Below, piece after piece: positions 16,064 to 25,006 of a stretch of 64,000 nucleotides of DNA; the first letter of the stretch is position 1, and each line of letters opens with the position of its first letter. The notes beneath the pieces are model-generated. The model made no database searches, was not told where the DNA came from, and saw nothing but the letters and a program-made list of their open reading frames with translations. The translations under genes and the position numbers were made by a program. The DNA is from Bergeyella porcorum (GTDB taxonomy: Bacteria; Bacteroidota; Bacteroidia; Flavobacteriales; Weeksellaceae), in the NCBI RefSeq assembly GCF_042427575.1, contig NZ_JBHMFD010000012.1, positions 1 to 64,000 of the forward strand, in the 5' to 3' direction.

Positions 16064-16951
16064 ATGAAATTTGGACAAGTAGAAGACCCGTCTTTAGTAG
16101 ATTTTAGTTTGCCTAATACGCATCTTAGAACTTTAGAGGTTTTAAAAGAAAATAAAAATGGTTTTCAAAACCTCTCCATAGGCTGTGCAAAGTGGAATAA
16201 AACGGACCTGAAAGGATTTTATCCTCGCGGGACGAAAGATGAGCTTACCTACTACGCTACGCAATTTAACGCGATAGAACTGAATGCTACCTTCTATAGT
16301 CTTCCTTCGCCAGAGCAAGTGAGGATATGGAAAGAAAAAACACCACCAGATTTTAAATTCTTCCCTAAAATCACCAATACTATTTCGCATTACCGAAGAT
16401 TAATCAATGTAACCGATGTGGTAACGCAGTATGTTACTTCTATTATGAATTTTGAGGAGCAACTGGGAATGGTTTTCTTGCAATTGCACGATAATTTCAA
16501 ACCGAAGGATTTTGATAGATTGAAGCGATTTATCCAAGAATGGCCTCGCGAAATTCCTTTAGCGGTGGAGCTTCGCAATCAGGAGTGGTTTTCCGATGAG
16601 GTTGTTTTTGAAACTACGATGGACTTGTTTGAGCGTCATCAAATCACCAATATCATAGTAGATACGGCGGGGCGTAGAGATATGCTGCATATGAGACTCA
16701 CCACGCCTACGGCATTTGTGCGTTATGTGGGGGCTAATGCTGAGTCGGATTACACCCGATTGGACGATTGGTTGCATTGCATATCGGAATGGAAAGCTCA
16801 AGGTTTGGAAAATCTTTATTTCTTTGTGCATCAAAATGTAGAATTGGCATCACCGCTCCTTTCGGCATATTTCATAGAAAAGCTAAATCAAGAATTGGGA
16901 ACGCAATTACATATTCCACAGTTGGCAAATGCTACGGGGCAATTGTTTTGA
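16064..16951 (+). CDS. DUF72 family protein
   Basis: A 295-residue protein of the DUF72 (YecE-like) family, which has a TIM-barrel fold and no established biochemical role. Recognisable blocks are SIGCAKWNKTDLKGFYP, FNAIELNATFYSLPS, FKFFPKITNTISHYRR, VFLQLHDNFKP and AVELRNQEWF. The ATG at 16064 is used: a perfect -7 element TAATTTTG at 16038-16045 sits just upstream, so the upstream TTG at 16043 lies within the promoter. Confidence 0.88.
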   Translation: MKFGQVEDPSLVDFSLPNTHLRTLEVLKENKNGFQNLSIGCAKWNKTDLKGFYPRGTKDELTYYATQFNAIELNATFYSLPSPEQVRIWKEKTPPDFKFFPKITNTISHYRRLINVTDVVTQYVTSIMNFEEQLGMVFLQLHDNFKPKDFDRLKRFIQEWPREIPLAVELRNQEWFSDEVVFETTMDLFERHQITNIIVDTAGRRDMLHMRLTTPTAFVRYVGANAESDYTRLDDWLHCISEWKAQGLENLYFFVHQNVELASPLLSAYFIEKLNQELGTQLHIPQLANATGQLF

Positions 16952-16960
16952 GAGGATATT

Positions 16961-17222
16961 AATGTACTAATGTACCAATGTACCAATTTACCAATGTAAT
17001 AATTTGCAATGTAATAATGTAACTTAATATAGTCAGTTCATTATAATTGTTATTGATTAAAACTCTTCTCTGAAATAAAAAAATATCTCTGTCTTTAAAG
17101 GGGAAAACTATTATTGCTGATTATTTTAGTGTAAACTTTTAATCTCATAAGGATTGATACATTGGATTACTACGCTACTACACTGTTACATTGGTAAATT
17201 GCTACACTGGTATATTGCTTAA
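16961..17222. repeat. Inverted and tandem TACCAATGTA-type repeats between DUF72 and glyA
   Basis: The 365-base gap 16952-17316 has no gene. Its left part is a run of degenerate CAATGTACC/CAATGTAAT units, and its right part has the same wording reversed. The best matching pair is CAATTTACCAATGTAA (16984-16999) and TTACATTGGTAAATTG (17186-17201), a perfect 16-bp inverted repeat 186 bases apart. A perfect -7 element TATCTTTG (17269-17276) near the end probably serves glyA. Confidence 0.7.
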
Positions 17223-17316
17223 ATTACATTAATCGGAGATTGGTTTCAAATATTCTTCGGAAAAGTCTTATCTTTGGCGGGATATGATTGGATTAATTTT
17301 ATAAACATAAATCAAT

Positions 17317-18582
17317 ATGGATATTATTTTTGACCTTATAGAAAAGGAAAGAGCCAGACAGACCCACGGGATTGAGCTTATTGCATCGGAAAATTTTGTT
17401 TCTGATGAGGTGATGAAGGCTATGGGAAGTGTTTTAACTAATAAGTATGCAGAGGGCTACCCAGGAAGAAGATATTATGGCGGTTGCGAAGTGGTAGATG
17501 AGGTGGAAACTCTTGCTATAGAAAGGGCTAAGCAACTTTTTGGGGTGGAGTATGCTAATGTTCAGCCACACTCTGGTTCTCAGGCTAATGCTGCTGTTTA
17601 CTTGGCGTGTTTGAAACCGGGGGATAGCATCTTAGGATTAGACTTGTCAATGGGAGGGCATTTGACGCACGGCTCACACGTTAATTTTTCCGGGATACAA
17701 TATCAAGCGAATTTTTACGGCGTAGAAAGAGAAACAGGCTTGATAGATTACGATAATGTAAGACAAAAGGCATTAGAAGTGAAGCCTAAAATGTTGATAG
17801 CAGGTTACTCAGCTTATTCTCGCGATATTGATTTCTCTAAATTTAGAGAAATTGCAGATGAAGTAGGGGCTACGCTGTGGGCGGATATTGCTCATCCAGC
17901 GGGGCTTATTGCTAAGGGACTTCTCAGTTCTCCATTTGAGCATTGCCACATAGTAACTACTACTACCCATAAAACATTGAGAGGACCTAGAGGAGGCTTG
18001 ATAATGATGGGGAAAGATTTTGAAAACACCTACGGACACAAAACGCCAAAAGGAGAAACCAAAATGATGAGCCAAGTGTTAGATGGCTGTGTATTTCCAG
18101 GGGTGCAAGGTGGGCCTTTGGAGCATGTGATTGCAGGGAAGGCGATAGCTTTTGGGGAGGCATTAGACCCTAAATTTGAAGTATATGCTAAGCAAGTAGT
18201 TGCTAATGCTAGAGCGTTGGCAAAAGCAATGATGGATAGAGGTTTTGATATTGTAAGTGGGGGTACGGATAACCATCTGATGCTAGTAGATCTCCGAAAC
18301 AAAGGGGTTAATGGTAAAGAAACCGAAAAAGCTTTGGTGAAAGCAGATATTACTTGTAACAAAAATATGGTTCCGTTTGATGATAAATCGGCGTTTACCA
18401 CTTCGGGGATTCGTTTAGGAACGGCAGCAATTACCACCAGAGGTTTGAAGGAAAACGATATGGCAACCATTGCAGACTTGATTTCTGATGTGGTAGATAA
18501 TATCAATAATGATACGGTAATTGCAGAGGTACGTAAGAAGGTGAATGCAATGATGGAAGGCTTGCCATTATTCAGTTATTAA
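17317..18582 (+). CDS. glyA: Serine hydroxymethyltransferase
   Basis: PLP enzyme that interconverts serine and glycine with transfer of a one-carbon unit to tetrahydrofolate. The 421-residue protein matches the family along its length: IELIASENFVS near the start, NVQPHSGSQANAAVY, the DIAHPAGLIAKGL block and the PLP lysine in TTTHKTLRGPRGG near residue 220. Transcribed alone, with a promoter at 17269-17276 and a strong terminator after it. Confidence 0.97.
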   Translation: MDIIFDLIEKERARQTHGIELIASENFVSDEVMKAMGSVLTNKYAEGYPGRRYYGGCEVVDEVETLAIERAKQLFGVEYANVQPHSGSQANAAVYLACLKPGDSILGLDLSMGGHLTHGSHVNFSGIQYQANFYGVERETGLIDYDNVRQKALEVKPKMLIAGYSAYSRDIDFSKFREIADEVGATLWADIAHPAGLIAKGLLSSPFEHCHIVTTTTHKTLRGPRGGLIMMGKDFENTYGHKTPKGETKMMSQVLDGCVFPGVQGGPLEHVIAGKAIAFGEALDPKFEVYAKQVVANARALAKAMMDRGFDIVSGGTDNHLMLVDLRNKGVNGKETEKALVKADITCNKNMVPFDDKSAFTTSGIRLGTAAITTRGLKENDMATIADLISDVVDNINNDTVIAEVRKKVNAMMEGLPLFSY

Positions 18583-18606
18583 GATAAAAATAAAAATAAA
18601 TTGCTT

Positions 18607-18642
18607 AAAATTGCCAGAGTATTACACTTTGGCAATTTTTTT
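18607..18642 (+). terminator. Terminator of glyA
   Basis: Perfect 10-bp arms AAAATTGCCA (18607-18616) and TGGCAATTTT (18630-18639) with a T run to 18642, 25 bases after the glyA stop. Confidence 0.85.
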
Positions 18643-18732
18643 GATAGGAAGAAGTTTGTTGTAAACACCCAAATGATAAACAATGCTCTTTAGCCTTTTA
18701 ACTTTATAGTCTCATAACCCTCTCACTGCACT

Positions 18733-19194
18733 ATGCATAAATCTTATACTTTTGATGAAATCAAACAGAAAATGATAAACTATTGCGTTTATCAGGATAG
18801 ATGCCATCAGGAAGTGGAGCAAAAGATGAAAGAGTTTTTATTGATTCCAGAGGCGAAAGATGAGATTTTGTTGTATTTAATTCAGGAGAATTATTTGAAT
18901 GAAGAGCGATTTACGCGTTCCTATATACGGGGAAAATTTTATGCAAAACATTGGGGGCGAAATAAGATAAAAAATCATTTGAAATTCAAAGGGGTGCCCG
19001 AGAAGTTGATTCTATCTTGTTATGATGAGATAGATGATGAAGATTATGAAAATGCTATTAAGAAAATTTACCAGCAATATTATGAAAAACAGAAGGGGCT
19101 GAAGGGGTATCAGAAGCAAGCGAAAACGATAAAATATCTGATTGGGAGAGGTTTTGAATATGATATTATTCAGGAGGTTATCAATGAAGATTGA
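18733..19194 (+). CDS. recX: Regulatory protein RecX
   Basis: Modulator of the RecA recombinase. The 153-residue protein is almost wholly helical with the three-repeat RecX pattern: CHQEVEQKMKEF, IQENYLNEERFTRSYIRGKF and the WGRNKIKNHLKFKGVPEKLI block, then TIKYLIGRGFEYDIIQEVI at the end. No recA lies next to it. It stands alone between glyA and the capsule locus. Confidence 0.88.
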   Translation: MHKSYTFDEIKQKMINYCVYQDRCHQEVEQKMKEFLLIPEAKDEILLYLIQENYLNEERFTRSYIRGKFYAKHWGRNKIKNHLKFKGVPEKLILSCYDEIDDEDYENAIKKIYQQYYEKQKGLKGYQKQAKTIKYLIGRGFEYDIIQEVINED

Positions 19195-19273
19195 TTTATG
19201 TTTTGGTTATGTTTGTTTTGTGTTAAATAATAGTATTTGTTAAATAATTTTCTTTAAAATAGTCATTTTATTG

Positions 19274-19291
19274 TTTTTTTTTTTTTTTTTT
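19274..19291 (+). repeat. 18-T homopolymer upstream of the capsule promoter
   Basis: Eighteen consecutive T residues, by far the longest homopolymer noticed in the window, ending 37 bases before the -33 element of the capsule promoter. Tracts of this length are prone to slipped-strand length change. Confidence 0.9.
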
Positions 19292-19328
19292 GCGATTTTT
19301 AATTTGGTTATTTTAAAATAATTCTTCG

Positions 19329-19359
19329 TTGTAATATTGGGTTAAATTCATTACATTTG
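19329..19359 (+). promoter_or_regulatory. Promoter of the capsule locus
   Basis: TTG at 19329-19331 and a perfect -7 element TACATTTG at 19352-19359 with 20 bases between. Transcription is predicted to start near 19366, 16 bases before the first gene. Confidence 0.65.
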
Positions 19360-19381
19360 TGAACTTTTTTAGATAAAAATT

Positions 19382-21322
19382 GTGAAAACATTTCTATACA
19401 AGCTGAAAAATAAGATATACGATGGCGACAATATTGTGAGCTTGTCCAATCTCCGCTATTTGCCGAGGTGGCTTGTTTTGTTGATAGATGTGTCGCTTTT
19501 GGCATTTTCTCTACTGATGTCTTATTGGGTTTTGGACAAATTGGGCGTTCGTCCTATTTCATCAATGGAGATGTATCAGAAATTTCTTTTGATACTTGGG
19601 GTGAATGTTGTTTTTATTATTATTTTCCGTACTTATTCGGGGATTATTCGGCATTCTACCTTTATTGATTTATCTAAAATTTTATTAGCGAATGTCTGTA
19701 CAGCGATAGTTTTATTGTTGGCGAATGTGGTTGCATTTTGGCTCACTAGAGAGAAGCTTTTTCTTACTCCGCTGATTTATATTTATTTTGGATTTTCGTT
19801 TTTATTTCTGTTTACCCTTCGTTTGGTAGTGAAGGAAAGTTATCATTTTGCGAAAGAATTTAAGCGTAGTGATTTGAAAAAACGCATCCTTGTTCTTGGG
19901 ATAGATGAGGAATCTGTGGCGTTGGCTAAAGCAATTATAGGAAATCCTTCTTTGCCGTATCAGGTGGTAGGCTTTTTAACAGAGCGAAAAGATTCCAAAA
20001 TGGCAAATCTGATAGGAAAAAAAATATTGCCAAAAGATAAGCTAAAAGCTTACTCCAAGGAGGTTTTAAATATTGATGGCATTCTGATTAATAGGCCTAA
20101 ACTGTCCAAGGAGGAATTAAGCGATTGGGTTAATTTATTTCTGGAAAAAAACTTGCTGGTGCTCAAGGCACCATCGGTGCAGAAGTTGAGAGAAAATGAA
20201 GGCGAGGTGAGTATTCGTACCCTCCAGATAGAGGATTTGCTGAACAGAAAACCTATTGTGATAGAAAATGAAGAGGTGAAGAAAAGGCATTACCACAAGA
20301 CGGTATTGGTAACAGGTGGTGCAGGGTCTATTGGAAGTGAAATTGTAAGGCAAGTTGCTCATTTTGAACCGAAAACTATCGTGGTTTTAGACCAAGCGGA
20401 AACTCCCCTTTATGATATAGAATTGGAAATGAAAGCTTCGTTTCCAGGTGTGGATTTTAGATTTATCTTGGCAGATATTTCTAATTTTAATCGTTTGGAA
20501 AGTGTTTTTGAAGAATTTCAGTTTTCAATGGTGTACCACGCAGCGGCATACAAGCATGTTCCTCTCATAGAGGAAAATCCGCACGAGGCTGCATTGGTGA
20601 ATATTCAAGGAAGTAAAAATCTAGCATTGCTTGCTAGTCGTTATAAAGTCAATCGTTTTGTGATGGTTTCTACGGATAAAGCTGTTAATCCAACCAATGT
20701 AATGGGGGCATCTAAGAGAGCGGCAGAGTTGTTTGTGCAAGCGTTACAAAATGAGGCGGGGAATACTACCAAGTTTATCACGACAAGGTTCGGTAATGTT
20801 TTGGGGTCTAATGGTTCGGTAATTCCGCATTTTAGAAAGCAGATAGAAAAAGGAGGGCCAGTTACCATCACCCATCCCGATATTGTGCGTTATTTTATGA
20901 CGATTCCCGAGGCTTGTGAGCTGGTATTGCAGGCGGGGACTATGGGAAGCGGCGGTGAAATCTTCGTTTTTGATATGGGAGAACCTGTTAAGATTTTGAA
21001 TTTGGCGAAGAGAATGATTAAGCTATCTGGTTTTGAACCAGATGAGGATATTAAAATTGTTTACACAGGGCTTCGTCCTGGTGAAAAACTTTATGAAGAG
21101 TTGCTAAGCGATGGGACAAAAACACTGCCTACTCATCACGATAAAATTATGATTTCTAAAGATGAAGCGATGACCTTCGAGGAAATCAATGCCTTGACAG
21201 AGCAAATTTATAACGAAGCTAAAGAAGCAGATAAAGTGGCGGTGGTGAGAACCTTGAAAACCATCGTGAAAGAATTTAAGAGTAATAACTCTATTTTTGA
21301 AGCCTTAGATAAAAGGGCTTAG
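19382..21322 (+). CDS. Membrane-bound UDP-sugar 4,6-dehydratase (CapD/WbpM type)
   Basis: First enzyme for a deoxy-amino sugar, predicted to convert UDP-GlcNAc to its 4-keto-6-deoxy form. The 646-residue protein has four membrane helices in the first 150 residues, a CoA-binding-like domain (KKRILVLGIDEESVALAK), then the dehydratase with the NAD motif VTGGAGSIGSEIVRQ near residue 313, AAYKHVPLIEENP, and VSTDKAVNPTNVMGASKR. The catalytic Tyr of ordinary SDR enzymes is replaced by Met (MxxxK), as is usual in this family. The start is GTG. It heads the polysaccharide operon, and the aminotransferase at 36224 is the natural next step. Confidence 0.92.
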   Translation: MKTFLYKLKNKIYDGDNIVSLSNLRYLPRWLVLLIDVSLLAFSLLMSYWVLDKLGVRPISSMEMYQKFLLILGVNVVFIIIFRTYSGIIRHSTFIDLSKILLANVCTAIVLLLANVVAFWLTREKLFLTPLIYIYFGFSFLFLFTLRLVVKESYHFAKEFKRSDLKKRILVLGIDEESVALAKAIIGNPSLPYQVVGFLTERKDSKMANLIGKKILPKDKLKAYSKEVLNIDGILINRPKLSKEELSDWVNLFLEKNLLVLKAPSVQKLRENEGEVSIRTLQIEDLLNRKPIVIENEEVKKRHYHKTVLVTGGAGSIGSEIVRQVAHFEPKTIVVLDQAETPLYDIELEMKASFPGVDFRFILADISNFNRLESVFEEFQFSMVYHAAAYKHVPLIEENPHEAALVNIQGSKNLALLASRYKVNRFVMVSTDKAVNPTNVMGASKRAAELFVQALQNEAGNTTKFITTRFGNVLGSNGSVIPHFRKQIEKGGPVTITHPDIVRYFMTIPEACELVLQAGTMGSGGEIFVFDMGEPVKILNLAKRMIKLSGFEPDEDIKIVYTGLRPGEKLYEELLSDGTKTLPTHHDKIMISKDEAMTFEEINALTEQIYNEAKEADKVAVVRTLKTIVKEFKSNNSIFEALDKRA

Positions 21323-21397
21323 TTAGAATATGGCGTTTAGGCATAGGGAGGATTAAGAATTAAAATTGTATCTTTGCGATATTTAGAAAAGTGATAT

Positions 21398-22204
21398 ATG
21401 AAAATAAGGAATTGGGGATTTTTATTATTTGCAGCTTTGGTGCTGTTTTCTTGTAAATCGAGGAAGGATATTGTCTATATGCAGAATATAGAGCAATTGG
21501 CTAATGAAGCCTCTATCAAAAGGGTACAATCTACCATTCAGCCAGATGACCAGTTACTGATTTATGTTACAGCAAAGGATATGAGCGTTACCGCTCCATT
21601 CAATCAAAGTGTTTCTACGGATAACCTTCAATCTAGAGTAACATACTCTCAGCCAAGTTCTAATATACCTACTTCTGGGCAATCTACCCTTTCGGGAGTA
21701 GCATATACTGTTTATCCAGATGGATATATAGATTTTCCTGTTTTGGGAAAGATAGAAACCAATGGAAAAACGATTGAAAACCTGAAAGATGAGCTGGTGC
21801 AAAAACTGAAAAGATATATCATCAATCCTACAGTGAGTGTAAGGTATGGCAATTACCGCGTTACTGTTTTGGGGGAAGTTAACCGCCCAGGGGAATATGT
21901 TATCCCTAATGGAAGAACCACATTACTTAATACTTTAGGTTTAGCAGGTGACCTTACCATCTATGGGAAGAGAGATAATGTTTTGATAGTGAGAGAGGAA
22001 GATGGTGTAAGAACCCAAGCTTATATCAACCTTACAGATGCTAATTTTATCAATTCTCCATACTACTATCTGAAGCAAAATGATGTGGTCTATGTTGTTC
22101 CGAATAAGATTAAAGAAGATTCTTCAAGATTTGGAGCTCAAACGGGGATTTACATCTCTGTAGCATCGGTAATACTTGGTTTATTGACACTTATAGTTAG
22201 ATAA
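21398..22204 (+). CDS. Wza-like outer membrane polysaccharide export lipoprotein
   Basis: Forms the outer membrane exit channel for polysaccharide. The 268-residue protein has a lipoprotein signal with Cys19 (LVLFSCKS), the Poly_export domain (IQPDDQLLIYVTAKD and VYPDGYIDFPVLGKIE) and an SLBB part (VTVLGEVNRPGEYVIPNG). A hydrophobic segment at the C-terminus (about 247-267) fits the membrane-spanning helix of this family. It is followed by the Wzc-like kinase, its usual partner. Confidence 0.92.
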   Translation: MKIRNWGFLLFAALVLFSCKSRKDIVYMQNIEQLANEASIKRVQSTIQPDDQLLIYVTAKDMSVTAPFNQSVSTDNLQSRVTYSQPSSNIPTSGQSTLSGVAYTVYPDGYIDFPVLGKIETNGKTIENLKDELVQKLKRYIINPTVSVRYGNYRVTVLGEVNRPGEYVIPNGRTTLLNTLGLAGDLTIYGKRDNVLIVREEDGVRTQAYINLTDANFINSPYYYLKQNDVVYVVPNKIKEDSSRFGAQTGIYISVASVILGLLTLIVR

Positions 22205-22229
22205 AAGAATAAAAGAGGATTAATAAAAT

Positions 22230-24596
22230 ATGAGTCACGACAATTCATCTATTAATACAGAGGAGCAAGAGTTTAATTTATCAGAAATTATAATGCCTTA
22301 TTTGCAAAAGTGGAAGTGGTTTGTAGTTTCTGCTTTCTTGGCGTTATTGGTCGCTTATTTCTATCTTAAAATCGCTACACCAGTTTACAAAGTAGAATCT
22401 ACGGTGTTGGTGAAAGAGGCAAAAAACTCTGGTGGTGGGGCAGAAATGGATATGCTAAAAGACCTCTCTGGTTTGGGGGGGATGAGCTCCAGTAGTATTG
22501 ACAATGAAATTGAGATTTTTAAGTCTAAAAAACTGATGACCAATGTGGTGGAGACTAAAAATCTACAGGTAGAAATGATTTCTGATGAAGGGCTAAAAAG
22601 TAGAGAACTCTATGGGGATACGGCACCTTACATTGTGAATGTGATTAATGAGAAAAAAAATCAGAAATTTCCTAAAGAACTGCTTACTATAGAGGTAAAA
22701 GGAGATGTCATTACGCTACATTCTGATGAATTAACAAGTGAGGTAAAAGGACACCTAGGAAAGACCATCAGTTTACCGTATGCCAATATTATCATTACTA
22801 AAAATCCTCATTTTGATGCCGTTAAAGCTAAAGAATTAGGTGAGCTGAAACTATCCATCGCTACCAAAGAAGGGCGAGTAACTCAGTTGCAGAAGGCTCT
22901 TGGAGCACAGTTGGTAAACAAAGATGTAACCGTTATAGGGCTTTCAATGAACTATCCTAATGTGGATAAAGCTAAAGATATTCTCAATGGCTTGGTGGTG
23001 GCATACAACCAAGATGCAATGCAGGATAAAAACTCACAGTCTAACGAGACGATGAAGTTTATTGAGGATAGAATAAAAGTGATTTCTAATGAATTAGAAT
23101 CTGTAGAATCTCAGAAAGAACGCTTTAAAGAGCAAAATCAATTGACGGATATTGGCACTGAAGCCAAGCTTAACCTTGAAACTACTGCCCAAGCAAGAGC
23201 TAAGCAATTGGATATTGATGCTCAGATGCAGCAGGCAGATGCTTTAATTAGCTATCTTAGTAAAAGAGGAGCTTATGAAGTGTTGCCTTCCGCGGTGGGA
23301 TTATCAGACCCTGCATCAGCATCTGGAATTAATTCTTACAACGAATTGGTGTTAGAACGAAATCGTTTGTTGGCTTCTGCTACTCCAGAGCATCCAGCGG
23401 TGATTAATATATCAAAACAATTGAACGACTTAAAGGGTTCCATTCTTCAAAGTTTACAAAAAACAAGAACGGGATTGCAAATTGCCAGTGGAGAACTGCA
23501 AACGGAGCAAAACAAAGCAACGGGAAAAATCTCTCGTCTTCCAGCGATTGAAAAAATGTTCCGAAATATTGAAAGACAACAGCAGATTAAGGAGCAATTA
23601 TACCTTTTATTATTACAGAAAAGAGAAGAAACAGCCATTTCCTTAGCCATTACAGGAGATAAGGCAAGGGTGATAGACCAAGCCTACGCTTCTGAAAAAC
23701 CTGTTGCACCAAAGATAGTGATTATTCTTTTGGTAGCATTGGTTATAGGATTGCTCATTCCATTTGCATTGATTTATCTATTCGAGTTATTAGACAATAA
23801 AATCAAAACCAAGCACGATATAGAAAAACTCTCTTCTACCCCTGTGATTGCAGAATTGCCAAGGATAGAAAAAGGACAGCCAGAGTTGGTAGGGATGAAC
23901 GACCTTTCTCCAATGGCAGAGGCATTCCGTATCCTCATCACGAATATGAATTTTATGTTGCCTAAGAAGCGTAAAGGCAAGGTGGTTTTTGTAACTTCTA
24001 CGGTAAAAGGGGAGGGGAAAACACACGTTTCTGTCAATTTAGCTCTTACTTTGGCAACACCAAGCAAGAAAACCATTATTATCGGTTCTGATATTAGAAA
24101 TCCTCAGTTGCAGAGATATAACGAGGCAAGAAAAGGCTTAGCAGGGCTTACAGAGTTCTTGTATGATGAGAGTACGGCCTTAGAAAGCATTGTACATCCA
24201 TCCACTTACAACCCATATTTGGATGTGATTTATTCAGGAAGTATTCCTCCAAATCCTACGGAATTGCTTACCAACGGAAGGTATGAAGTACTATTGGAAC
24301 AATTGCAACAGACCTACGATTACATCATAGTGGATACCGCTCCGCTTCTGTTGGTAACCGATACGCTTCTGTTTGCAGACTTAGCAGATGCCACCCTCTA
24401 TGTAACGCGTTCTGGCTATACAGAGAAAGGATTGATAGAATTTGCTAATAAGAATATTAAAGCAGAGAAGATTAAGAATGTAGCCTTTGTATTAAATGAT
24501 GTAGCTAAGAGTTATTTTGGCTACGGAAATAAATACGGCTACGGCTATGGAGCGAAAGAGAAAAGTTTTATAGAGAAACTAAAAGAAAGATTTTAA
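22230..24596 (+). CDS. Wzc-like polysaccharide copolymerase and tyrosine autokinase
   Basis: Inner membrane protein controlling chain length and export. The 788-residue protein has a Wzz domain framed by two membrane helices (about 35-50 and 495-518), periplasmic coiled-coil segments between them, and a C-terminal BY-kinase with Walker A VKGEGKTHVSVNLAL near residues 592-606 and the Walker B-like YDYIIVDTAPLL. The tail has a tyrosine cluster (YFGYGNKYGYGYG), the expected autophosphorylation site. No separate phosphatase gene is present in the locus. Confidence 0.93.
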   Translation: MSHDNSSINTEEQEFNLSEIIMPYLQKWKWFVVSAFLALLVAYFYLKIATPVYKVESTVLVKEAKNSGGGAEMDMLKDLSGLGGMSSSSIDNEIEIFKSKKLMTNVVETKNLQVEMISDEGLKSRELYGDTAPYIVNVINEKKNQKFPKELLTIEVKGDVITLHSDELTSEVKGHLGKTISLPYANIIITKNPHFDAVKAKELGELKLSIATKEGRVTQLQKALGAQLVNKDVTVIGLSMNYPNVDKAKDILNGLVVAYNQDAMQDKNSQSNETMKFIEDRIKVISNELESVESQKERFKEQNQLTDIGTEAKLNLETTAQARAKQLDIDAQMQQADALISYLSKRGAYEVLPSAVGLSDPASASGINSYNELVLERNRLLASATPEHPAVINISKQLNDLKGSILQSLQKTRTGLQIASGELQTEQNKATGKISRLPAIEKMFRNIERQQQIKEQLYLLLLQKREETAISLAITGDKARVIDQAYASEKPVAPKIVIILLVALVIGLLIPFALIYLFELLDNKIKTKHDIEKLSSTPVIAELPRIEKGQPELVGMNDLSPMAEAFRILITNMNFMLPKKRKGKVVFVTSTVKGEGKTHVSVNLALTLATPSKKTIIIGSDIRNPQLQRYNEARKGLAGLTEFLYDESTALESIVHPSTYNPYLDVIYSGSIPPNPTELLTNGRYEVLLEQLQQTYDYIIVDTAPLLLVTDTLLFADLADATLYVTRSGYTEKGLIEFANKNIKAEKIKNVAFVLNDVAKSYFGYGNKYGYGYGAKEKSFIEKLKERF

Positions 24597-24597
24597 T

Positions 24598-24637
24598 AAT
24601 TATCAATTATCAATTATCAATTATCAATTATCAATTA
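24598..24637. repeat. AATTATC heptamer tandem repeat
   Basis: Five perfect copies of AATTATC followed by a partial copy, between the Wzc-like gene and the cupin gene. No promoter or terminator is evident in it. Confidence 0.9.
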
Positions 24638-24663
24638 ATTGAAAATAAATTACTGAAAATAGA

Positions 24664-25005
24664 ATGGAACACGATATAAGACCTTGGGGAGAGTATTGGG
24701 TGCTGGAAGATGCGGAAACACACAAGGTAAAAAAGGTTTTAGTGAATCCGCAGGGAAGGCTTTCGTTGCAATATCACAAGTATAGAAGTGAGGTTTGGAC
24801 GATTGTTTCTGGTGTGGGAACGGTAACGATAGATGGGGAAGTGAAAGAGTATAATGTAGGAGAAGTTGCTTATATTCCGCAGGGAGTTCATCATAGAATT
24901 GCTAATTATGGAGAGGTACCGCTTATATTCATAGAGGTGCAATATGGGACTTATTTCGGTGAGGACGATATTATCCGTATAGAAGATGACTATAAAAGAG
25001 ATTAA
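24664..25005 (+). CDS. Mannose-6-phosphate isomerase type II cupin domain, stand-alone
   Basis: A 113-residue single cupin corresponding to the C-terminal domain of bifunctional GDP-mannose enzymes. The start RPWGEYWVLEDAETHKVKKV and the metal-site region LQYHKYRSEVWTIVSGVGTV with GVHHRIANYG are characteristic. In many bacteria this domain is fused behind the guanylyltransferase; here it is a separate gene placed before manC, with its stop one base ahead of the manC ATG. It may supply mannose-6-phosphate isomerase activity. Confidence 0.85.
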   Translation: MEHDIRPWGEYWVLEDAETHKVKKVLVNPQGRLSLQYHKYRSEVWTIVSGVGTVTIDGEVKEYNVGEVAYIPQGVHHRIANYGEVPLIFIEVQYGTYFGEDDIIRIEDDYKRD

Positions 25006-25006
25006 A

